Below the pieces are notes generated by a model. That model worked only from the letters and a program-made list of their open reading frames with translations, had not been told where the DNA came from and did not search any database. A stretch of 5,811 nucleotides of DNA. It comes from DASVAL01 sp035649575 (lineage in GTDB: Bacteria; Planctomycetota; UBA1135; UBA2386). The translations under genes were made by a program, and so were the position numbers. The number at the start of each line of letters is the position of its first letter. Positions within the stretch are counted from its first letter, which is position 1. Below are positions 1 to 5,811 of the stretch, in pieces. The stretch covers positions 1 to 5,811 of the forward strand of contig DASRJH010000152.1 of the NCBI GenBank assembly GCA_035649575.1, read 5' to 3'.

Positions 1-816
<816 letters not shown>

Positions 817-820
817 CCGC

Positions 821-1927
821 GTGCCCGTCCGAAGGATCGACCAGGACCACACGCGGTTCCGCCAGATCGTGCGTGGCAGGATCAAGCAGGACCTCAAACG
901 CTTCGTGAGCTCGGGCGAGCTCATCGGCAAGCAGGGCCAGCGCTACGTCACGATCCCGCTGCCGCACATCACGCTGCCGCGATTCCGTTACGGCGATAAC
1001 CAGAAGCAGGGGGTTGGTCAGGGCGAGGGTGCCACGGGCCAGCCCGTGCCGGGGCAGCCGGGCGACGGAACGGGGCAGGCCGGCGACCAGGAGGGCAAGC
1101 ACATCATCGAGGTCGACGTGTCGCTCGAGGATCTCGCGAAGATCCTCGGCGAGGAGCTCGAGCTGCCGAACATCGAGCCGCGCGGGAGGAAGAACATGCG
1201 CACGGCGGCTGGGAGGTACACGGGCATCTCGCGCTCGGGGCCGATGGCGCTGCGGCATTTCAAGCGCACGTTCCGGCAGGCGTTGAAGAGGCAGATCGCG
1301 TCGGGGACGTACGATCCGGAGCGGCCGTTCGTGGTGCCGATCCGCGACGACTTGAGGTATCGCGCGCTGCAGACGCGCGAGGTGCCGCAGGCGAGCGCCG
1401 TGATCGTCTACATGATGGACGTGTCGGGGTCGATGGGGCGCGAGCAGAAGGACATCGTGCGCATCGAGGCGTTCTGGATCGACGCGTGGCTGAGGCATCA
1501 ATACAAGAACCTGCAGGTTCACTACATCGTGCACGACGCGGTCGCTCACGAGGTCGATCAGCACACGTTCTTCCACCTCAGGGAGAGCGGGGGGACGAAG
1601 ATCAGTTCTGCGTACGAGCTGTGCTTGCAGTTGATGCGCGAGAAGTATCCGGCGCAGGAGTGGAACGTGTATCCGTTCCACTTCAGCGACGGCGACAACT
1701 GGAGCACGAGGGACACGGAGCATTGCGTGACGTTGCTGAAGGACAGTCTGGTGCCGTTCTGCAACCAGTTCTGCTACGGGCAGGTGAAGAGCGCGTATGG
1801 GTCGGGGCAGTTCAAGAAGGATCTCGACGGCGCGTTCCGCGGCGACGACAAGGTCGTGACGACCGACATCCAGGATCGCGAAGGCATCCTGCCGAGCATC
1901 AAGGCGTTCCTCGGCAAGGGGCGGTGA
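821..1927 (+). CDS. yeaH: DUF444 family protein (YeaH/YhbH), VWA-like
   Basis: This is a 368-residue cytoplasmic protein of the YeaH/YhbH (DUF444) family, whose genes are typically co-transcribed with prkA. The start is GTG 821, 4 bases after the prkA stop, with the purine-rich AAGGGCGAG inside the prkA end as a possible ribosome site. No ATG near the start competes, and the N-terminus (DxxRFRQIVRGRI) fits the family. Residues 1-62 form the conserved N-terminal region ending in PRFRYGDNQK. Residues 63-92 are a Gly/Gln-rich linker. Residues 200-206 (DVSGSMG) are a MIDAS-like metal-binding motif of a von Willebrand A-type fold; T259 in SGGTKISSAY and the acidic SDGDNW (D290, D292) are candidate further MIDAS residues. 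E. coli YeaH is about 427 and B. subtilis YhbH about 390 residues, so this one is somewhat short but looks complete. Its biochemical function is not established; a role with PrkA in stress adaptation is inferred from the operon. SpoVR/YcgB, often the third member, does not follow. Confidence 0.94.
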   Translation: MPVRRIDQDHTRFRQIVRGRIKQDLKRFVSSGELIGKQGQRYVTIPLPHITLPRFRYGDNQKQGVGQGEGATGQPVPGQPGDGTGQAGDQEGKHIIEVDVSLEDLAKILGEELELPNIEPRGRKNMRTAAGRYTGISRSGPMALRHFKRTFRQALKRQIASGTYDPERPFVVPIRDDLRYRALQTREVPQASAVIVYMMDVSGSMGREQKDIVRIEAFWIDAWLRHQYKNLQVHYIVHDAVAHEVDQHTFFHLRESGGTKISSAYELCLQLMREKYPAQEWNVYPFHFSDGDNWSTRDTEHCVTLLKDSLVPFCNQFCYGQVKSAYGSGQFKKDLDGAFRGDDKVVTTDIQDREGILPSIKAFLGKGR

Positions 1928-1942
1928 GCTCGTACAATCGGT

Positions 1943-3334
1943 TCAGAAACCGAGGGTCGCCGATACTGCGTTCGAGATCGTGAACCCGAAGCTGTTGGCG
2001 GCAGGATCCAGGCACAGCGCCTGGCAGAAGAACTGGGCGCCGATGGGGCCGCTGATCGCGGTCCACGTCCACGTCGTCGACCCGCTTGAACCGACCGGCG
2101 CGCTCGACAGCACGTCGGGCATCACGTAGCCCGTGCATCCCGGCATGCCGAGCAGCGGCCCGAGGTCGATGCCGGGCAGCTGCGTGAGCCCGAGCACGAT
2201 CACCGCGAAGTTGATCGCCGGGTTCAGGTTCGCGACGCTCAGCACCCAGTCCTGGCCGAGCCGCGGCGCGTCGGCGGCCGTCAGCGCAGGAACGCCGTTC
2301 GTGCCGGCGCAGCCGCTGCCGAACGTCGCGACCTTCGCGCCGTACTCGGAGGTGTCGCCATACATCGTCGACGTTCCGCGCATGCCGCCGAACTGCACCA
2401 TCTGCCGGTCGCCAAACATGAACGCGAGCGTGCTGCTGAAGCGGTAGAAGTTCGTCGGCAGACCGGGCGTGACGACCTGCGTCCAGGTCCACACAGCACC
2501 GGTCTGGCTCAGCTCCCACGTGTCGCTGCGCGGCTGGCCGTTCGAGTAGTGCATGCCGCCGACGAGCACGCAAACCTGGCGCAAGGGATCGTAGGCCAGG
2601 CGCGCGCGCTCGCGCCGCGGCGGCCGCGTGCCGGGGACGGCCAGCTCGACCCAGGTCGCGCCGTCGTAGGCCCAGGTCTTGTCGTTGTCGATCAGCGCGG
2701 GCGGCGTGCTTGGATTCGCGTTGACGCCGCCGAACAGGATCGTCTTGCCGAGGCCGTGATGGAAGCACATCGAGTGTGCCTCGAGCCTGCCGGGGTTCGT
2801 CGCCGGGAAGCGCTGCGTCCAGTTGACGCCGTCGTACTCCCACGTCTCGTTGCTGTCGACGATCGGGTTGCCGCCGGGCATGCCGCCAAACAACACGACG
2901 ACATTGCGGACCGAGTCGTACGCCATCGCGTGCAGCCCGAGATTGCCGGGATTGTTCGCGGGGAAGCGCTGCGTCCACGTGACGCCGTCGTACTCCCAGG
3001 TCTGGTTCGTGCCCGGGTTCGTGAAGGTCGCGTTGCCGCCATACATCACGAACACGCCGCGGCTCAGGTCGAACACGATGTCCATGGAGTGCTTCGCGGG
3101 TGGCGACGCTGCCGGAGACTGCTGCGTCCAGTTCGTCCCGTCGTAGGTCCACGTGTCGTTGAACTGGGTGAACACCGAGGCGCCGCCGAACAGCATCAGA
3201 CGGTTGTTGATCGGGTCGTAGGCCATACCCGCTGCGCTGCGTGCGGGTGGCGAGGTCACCGGCGAGAGCTGGGCCCATTGGGCCGAGGCCGTGCCGGCTG
3301 TCACTGCGATCGCAGTCAGGAAGCGTGCGCTCAT
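1943..3334 (-). CDS. Secreted six-repeat kelch-type beta-propeller with C-terminal FGSGC domain
   Basis: This gene encodes a 463-residue exported protein of unknown function. I chose ATG 3332-3334 because it begins MSARFLTAIAVTAGTASA|Q, a short signal peptide with an A-x-A cleavage site near residue 18. A GTG at 3475 would only add an Arg-rich stretch in front of the signal. Six kelch-like blades follow, each with a hydrophobic strand ending in a Gly-Gly pair (G50-G51, G99-G100, G150-G151, G202-G203, G259-G260, G316-G317). Five are followed by a D/E/K-T-W-x-Y/L-D-G-x-x-W segment; the sixth is degenerate. Such propellers usually bind proteins or glycans. From F338 (FGSGC) to the end is a beta-rich domain with Cys342, Cys400, Cys437 and Cys441, rich in Gly, Pro and Leu, ending in SATLGF. 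I recall similar ends on many predicted secreted Planctomycetota proteins, but cannot confirm this here. No clear Shine-Dalgarno is visible. The gene converges on the DUF444 gene with 15 bases between stops and no evident terminator. Confidence 0.88.
   Translation of the reverse strand: MSARFLTAIAVTAGTASAQWAQLSPVTSPPARSAAGMAYDPINNRLMLFGGASVFTQFNDTWTYDGTNWTQQSPAASPPAKHSMDIVFDLSRGVFVMYGGNATFTNPGTNQTWEYDGVTWTQRFPANNPGNLGLHAMAYDSVRNVVVLFGGMPGGNPIVDSNETWEYDGVNWTQRFPATNPGRLEAHSMCFHHGLGKTILFGGVNANPSTPPALIDNDKTWAYDGATWVELAVPGTRPPRRERARLAYDPLRQVCVLVGGMHYSNGQPRSDTWELSQTGAVWTWTQVVTPGLPTNFYRFSSTLAFMFGDRQMVQFGGMRGTSTMYGDTSEYGAKVATFGSGCAGTNGVPALTAADAPRLGQDWVLSVANLNPAINFAVIVLGLTQLPGIDLGPLLGMPGCTGYVMPDVLSSAPVGSSGSTTWTWTAISGPIGAQFFCQALCLDPAANSFGFTISNAVSATLGF
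2805..2998 (-). repeat. Near-identical 38-base direct repeat within kelch blades
   Basis: Positions 2805-2842 and 2961-2998 are identical except for two adjacent bases, and are spaced exactly 156 bases (52 codons) apart. They encode the blade-closing segments TWEYDGVNWTQRFPATNPG and TWEYDGVTWTQRFPANNPG of the kelch protein. The other blades have clearly diverged versions (for example TWTYDGTNWTQQSP), so these two adjacent blades appear recently duplicated or homogenised. Confidence 0.85.
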
Positions 3335-3630
3335 CGTCGTGCCTGGTCGTCGGTGGGTGGCGCGTGCCGCTGCAGCGGCGCGCAATCCTCCAAGGAGCCG
3401 TTTCCGCCCGCCGCGGCCAATGGGCCCTGGAAGAAACACCGCGGCCCGGCGACCCGTTCGCGTTCTGCACGCCACTCTGCCCGATCGTCACGCTTGCCGC
3501 ACAGACGATGCGCAGGCGTGTCGGGTGATTGCCTGACCCAGGCCCTTTGGGGATTGCGGGTCGGACAACCCCCCGGGACCATCGGGCTGCTCCGAACGAT
3601 CCGAAGCCGCCTTCTCCCTCCCTGCCGCCC
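3335..3630. promoter_or_regulatory. Divergent intergenic region between kelch and toroid genes
   Basis: This 296-base stretch separates two genes transcribed away from each other, so promoters for both should lie here. I could not identify convincing -35/-10 hexamers on either strand, which is not surprising in GC-rich DNA. An AAGGAG at about 3399-3404 is not followed by a start codon and is probably not functional. In-frame extensions of both flanking genes into this region (from GTG 3475 on the minus strand and TTG 3529 on the plus strand) would place Arg- or Pro-rich sequence in front of clear signal peptides, so I treat the region as non-coding. The only distinct structure is the palindrome at 3362-3383. 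Confidence 0.5.
3362..3383. promoter_or_regulatory. 22-base near-perfect palindrome, candidate operator or hairpin
   Basis: Two 11-base arms (3362-3372 and 3373-3383) are reverse complements with a single mismatch, and the inner 14 bases (GCCGCTGCAGCGGC) are a perfect palindrome. It lies about 28 bases upstream of the kelch gene start, within its probable promoter or leader. It could be a binding site for a dimeric regulator. In this GC-rich setting chance is also possible, and no second copy is evident in the window. Confidence 0.35.
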
Positions 3631-4857
3631 ATGGACCCCTCTCGATCGGGCTGCCTCTGCGCAGCATCCCTGTTCCTGCTCGGCATGCACGGTGCGCTCG
3701 CCGCGCAGGCGGCGGCGCCGCCCGCGAGACGCGCCCCCGCGGCGCTCGAGCCGCGCGCGATCCTGCAACTCGGCACCGCGGCCGAGGGCAGGGCTGCGAT
3801 GGTGAAGCAACACGGCGTCGCCGTCGTAGCGATCGAGCAGGGCCTGCGATGGCTCACTACGCATCAGGACGAGGACGGCCGCTGGAACGCCGACGAGTTC
3901 ATGGCGCACGACCGCGGCAACAAGACCGATGGCGCAGGTCGCGCGGTGCACGACGTCGGCCTGACCGGCCTCGCGGTGTTTGCGCTCGCGCGCGAGGGCA
4001 CGGCCGCGAAGCCGCGGCACGCGCCGATCCTGCGCGGTGTGCAGTGGCTCGTGCAGCAGCAGGCCGCGAACGGGCGCGTCGGTGGCAACGAGTCGCAGGA
4101 CTTCGTCTACGGCCACGCGATCGCGACGCTCGGCTTGTGGGCAGCGGCCGCGGCGACGGGTTCGAAGGAAGCGCGCGCTGCCGCCGAGCGAGGCCAGACC
4201 TACCTCGACAAGCATCGCAACCCGTATGGCGTGTGGCGCTACCAGCCGCGCGACAACGACAACGACACTTCGGTGACGACGTGGGCCGTGCTGTGTTACC
4301 TCGCTGCGAACGAGCAGGGGTGCGCCGTCGACAAGAGCGCGATGGCCGCGGCAGCGATATGGTTCGACGGCGTCACCGACAGGGCCGGGCGTGCTGGCTA
4401 CTTGAAGCTGGGCGACAAGAGCTCGCGCCAGGCCGGCATGCAGAAGCGGTTCCCGGTCGAACACTCCGAAGCGATGACGGCTGCCGCGCTGCTGTGCCGC
4501 CTGGGTCTCGGCCAGACGGAGCAGACGCACCCGATCGTGGCGGCCGCCGCGAGCGTGCTCGTCGACAAGCCTCCGCAATGGGAACCCGAAGCCGGCAAGG
4601 TCGACCTCTGCTACTGGTTCTTCGCGAGCGAGGCGCTGCGCCACTTCGGCGGCGAGCCGCAACGGCAGTGGGCCGCGCCGCTCGAGGCCGCGCTCGTCGC
4701 AGGTCAGCGCGTCGACGGCGCGTTCGCGGGTTCGTGGGACCCCGTCGACCCGTGGAGCCAGGATGGCGGTCGGATCTACGCGACCGCGCTCGGGGTGCTC
4801 GCGCTGCAGGCCCTCGCGCCTTTCCCCGAGAAGGCCGCCGAACCCAAACCGAAGTGA
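3631..4857 (+). CDS. Secreted alpha/alpha-toroid (prenyltransferase/squalene oxidase-like) repeat protein
   Basis: This gene encodes a 408-residue predicted exported protein. The ATG at 3631 gives a signal peptide: a short basic start, a hydrophobic stretch at about residues 8-25 and cleavage near ALAAQA. The upstream bases are pyrimidine-rich with no Shine-Dalgarno. After an Ala/Pro-rich linker (27-40), the rest consists of helical repeats of the prenyltransferase/squalene-oxidase alpha/alpha-barrel type. Visible motifs are GLRWLTTHQDEDGRW (71-85), GVQWLVQQQAANGR (136-149), YGHAIATLGLW (160-170), YGVWRYQPRDNDNDTSVTTW (199-218) and DPWSQDGGRIYATALGVLAL near the C-terminus. These resemble the hydrophobic/QDxDGxW helix-turn repeats of terpene cyclases. 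I do not see the DxDD motif of squalene-hopene cyclase, and the protein is shorter than the roughly 630 residues of that enzyme, so terpene cyclase activity is unlikely. An exported, non-enzymatic or unknown role is more plausible. A DUF1579 gene follows 86 bases downstream on the same strand and may be co-transcribed. Confidence 0.85.
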   Translation: MDPSRSGCLCAASLFLLGMHGALAAQAAAPPARRAPAALEPRAILQLGTAAEGRAAMVKQHGVAVVAIEQGLRWLTTHQDEDGRWNADEFMAHDRGNKTDGAGRAVHDVGLTGLAVFALAREGTAAKPRHAPILRGVQWLVQQQAANGRVGGNESQDFVYGHAIATLGLWAAAAATGSKEARAAAERGQTYLDKHRNPYGVWRYQPRDNDNDTSVTTWAVLCYLAANEQGCAVDKSAMAAAAIWFDGVTDRAGRAGYLKLGDKSSRQAGMQKRFPVEHSEAMTAAALLCRLGLGQTEQTHPIVAAAASVLVDKPPQWEPEAGKVDLCYWFFASEALRHFGGEPQRQWAAPLEAALVAGQRVDGAFAGSWDPVDPWSQDGGRIYATALGVLALQALAPFPEKAAEPKPK

Positions 4858-4934
4858 GGCACGCGGGGCTGCTGCGGCACAACTTCACGCCACGGTTGAC
4901 GGGAGCCGCGCCGGCGAGGAAGGTCGGCGCACTC

Positions 4935-4940
4935 GGAGGA
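4935..4940 (+). promoter_or_regulatory. Shine-Dalgarno sequence for the DUF1579 gene
   Basis: GGAGGA lies 3 bases before ATG 4944 (5 bases if GGAG is taken as the core). It is the only strong Shine-Dalgarno match placed before a start codon in this window, and it fixes the start of the downstream gene although the frame is open much further upstream. Confidence 0.7.
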
Positions 4941-4943
4941 CTG

Positions 4944-5519
4944 ATGTATCCCAACACGCCCCTCGCCGTCCTGCTCGCCTTCGCGATCCCTCACCTCGCT
5001 GCCCAGGAGCCGCCGAAGCCGAGCCCGGAGCACCAGAAACTCGCTGCGTTCGCCGGCACCTGGGACGTCGCGGTCGAGGTGCGAGGTGCGACCGGGCCGA
5101 AGGCGAAGGCGTCTTCCGTGCAGCGGCTCCTGCGCGGCGGCCTGTGGCTGCTCGACGACTTCACGCTGGATGTGGGTGGCACGGGTTTCGAAAGCCATGG
5201 CTGCACGGGCTACGACCCGGGCAAGGGCAAGTACGTGACGCACTGGGTCGACGGCATGCTGCCGAGCGTGCTCGTGCTCGAGGGCAACTACGACGCGTCG
5301 GGCAAGGTGCTCACGATGACAGGGACGGGAGTCGGCCACGACGGCAAGCCGGCGAAGTACCGCAACGTGACGACCTGGACGGGCCCGGACACCTACGTGT
5401 TCGAGATGTTCATCACGGGCAGCGACGGCAAGGAGGTGCCGGGCTTGAAGATGACCTACACGCGCGCCGCCGCGAAGGGCGACGCCAAGCGGGACGACGG
5501 CACGGCCGGCAAGAGGTAG
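4944..5519 (+). CDS. Exported DUF1579 family protein
   Basis: This gene encodes a 191-residue protein of the DUF1579 family; its function is unknown. The ATG at 4944 is chosen because GGAGGA lies just upstream and the first residues form a signal peptide (MYPNTPLAVLLAFAIPHLAAQ, cut near residue 20). The frame is open far upstream, but that part is a shadow of the toroid gene. Family features visible are PSPEHQKLAAFAGTWDV (26-42, the opening strand), RLLRGGLWLLDDF (61-73), GFESHGCTGYDPGKGKYVTHW (81-101), then SGKVLTMTGTG and YRNVTTWTGPDTYVFEMF. The repeated Trp/Tyr-rich strands suggest a lipocalin-like beta-barrel, which is an inference. The last 18 or so residues are charged, Lys/Arg/Asp-rich and probably disordered. 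The gene sits 86 bases behind the toroid gene on the same strand; no terminator or convincing promoter was seen between them, so they may share a transcript. Confidence 0.88.
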   Translation: MYPNTPLAVLLAFAIPHLAAQEPPKPSPEHQKLAAFAGTWDVAVEVRGATGPKAKASSVQRLLRGGLWLLDDFTLDVGGTGFESHGCTGYDPGKGKYVTHWVDGMLPSVLVLEGNYDASGKVLTMTGTGVGHDGKPAKYRNVTTWTGPDTYVFEMFITGSDGKEVPGLKMTYTRAAAKGDAKRDDGTAGKR

Positions 5520-5526
5520 CGGATAG

Positions 5527-5780
5527 CCAGGCCGAGTCGACGCGCACGGCCTCGCCGACACGCAGCCGCGCGGCTGGCGCCGCCGCTTCGTCCGCTCGCA
5601 TGCGGACGGGTTCACGATGATGGGCCCCGCGCCGGCCGGTGCGCTGTTGTGGCCGCCGCTGCTGCCGCCGAGCCGCCACGAGTTCGTGCTCGTTCGCGCG
5701 ACCACAACGACATGATGATCGGCGTCGTGATCGAGCCGCGCGCGGTGACCGACGTCGACGTGTTCCTGCAGGCGCGGTGA
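5527..5780 (+). pseudogene. Possible frameshifted small gene or gene remnant
   Basis: No intact gene is visible in the last 292 bases, but they look coding in pieces. In the frame of 5527, from about 5536 to 5700, nearly every codon ends in G or C, and the peptide includes WRRRFVRSHADGFTMMGPAP and SRHEFVLVR before stopping at 5713-5715. In the frame beginning at 5697, every codon up to TGA 5778-5780 ends in G or C and reads RDHNDMMIGVVIEPRAVTDV followed by DVFLQAR. A single missing base near 5690-5700 would join the two. The first frame has a stop at 5524-5526 and no start codon near its beginning, so even a repaired product lacks an obvious N-terminus; an internal ATG is at 5617. I recognise no family. 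It may be a degraded gene, a sequencing error in a small gene, or coincidental base bias in GC-rich DNA. Confidence 0.3.
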
Positions 5781-5787
5781 GCCGTCA

Positions 5788-5807
5788 GCGGGCCGGGGGC
5801 GGCCCGC
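5788..5807 (+). terminator. GC-rich hairpin, possible transcription terminator
   Basis: A perfect 7-base stem (GCGGGCC at 5788-5794 pairing with GGCCCGC at 5801-5807) encloses a 6-base loop. It starts 7 bases after the TGA at 5778-5780. No T-tract follows before the window edge at 5811, so it is not a canonical intrinsic terminator. It could still end the transcript carrying the toroid and DUF1579 genes. Confidence 0.4.
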
Positions 5808-5811
5808 GCGA

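Noticed and set aside
1932..1937. TACAAT resembling a -10 promoter element
   Set aside because: It lies between convergent gene ends with no suitable -35 and no downstream gene on that strand to serve.
3335..3475. GTG start at 3475 for the kelch gene
   Set aside because: It would add 47 Arg/Gly/Ala-rich residues ahead of a clear signal peptide that begins at ATG 3334.
3529..3630. TTG start at 3529 for the toroid gene
   Set aside because: The extra 34 residues are Pro-rich and precede the signal peptide that begins at ATG 3631.
1899..3857. Long open frame of about 650 codons on the minus strand covering the kelch gene and the divergent region
   Set aside because: It is Arg/Ala/His-rich low-complexity translation, a shadow of the kelch gene in another frame. 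The kelch frame has a signal peptide and clear repeats.
3331..4662. Long minus-strand open frame opposite the toroid gene
   Set aside because: The composition is typical of antisense translation in GC-rich DNA (Arg, Ala, Val, His), with no recognisable motif, while the opposite strand carries a clear repeat protein.
4898..4903. TTGACG resembling a -35 element before the DUF1579 gene
   Set aside because: No AT-rich -10 element occurs at a suitable distance downstream.
3849..4943. Upstream extension of the DUF1579 frame through the toroid gene
   Set aside because: The translation is Arg/Ala-rich with no domain, and it overlaps the well-supported toroid gene. GGAGGA plus a signal peptide place the real start at 4944.

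Overview
The window is GC-rich, densely coding bacterial DNA with strong G/C preference at third codon positions. Several genes lack a clear Shine-Dalgarno sequence, and three encode small-to-medium exported proteins. A six-bladed kelch-like secreted protein with an FGSGC-type C-terminal domain, beside a secreted alpha/alpha-toroid (prenyltransferase/squalene-oxidase-like) protein, resembles what I know from Planctomycetota. This lineage is an inference from protein style only; another GC-rich phylum such as Myxococcota cannot be excluded.

Left part (1-1927, + strand): the 3' part of prkA (yeaG family, cut by the window edge), followed after 4 bases by a DUF444 (YeaH/YhbH) gene. These two form a conserved stress/sporulation-associated operon. 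The usual third member, a SpoVR/YcgB gene, is not downstream: the next gene is convergent and unrelated.

Middle (1943-3334, - strand): a secreted six-repeat kelch-type beta-propeller with a C-terminal domain of unknown function. Its stop lies only 15 bases from the DUF444 stop. Two adjacent blades share an almost identical 38-base DNA segment. A 296-base divergent intergenic region (3335-3630) follows and contains a 22-base near-perfect palindrome close to the kelch gene start.

Right part (3631-5519, + strand): an exported alpha/alpha-toroid repeat protein, then 86 bases later an exported DUF1579 protein with a good Shine-Dalgarno sequence; the two are plausibly co-transcribed. The last 292 bases contain no intact gene. 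They do hold coding-like sequence that switches frame near 5690-5700, ends in a stop at 5778-5780, and is followed 7 bases later by a strong GC hairpin. This looks like a broken or frameshifted small gene, or a sequencing error.

I see no tRNA, rRNA, CRISPR array, insertion sequence or phage gene. Nothing here amounts to a clearly new multi-gene system. The most interesting items are the kelch protein's C-terminal domain, the frameshifted remnant, and the prkA-DUF444 pair without SpoVR downstream.
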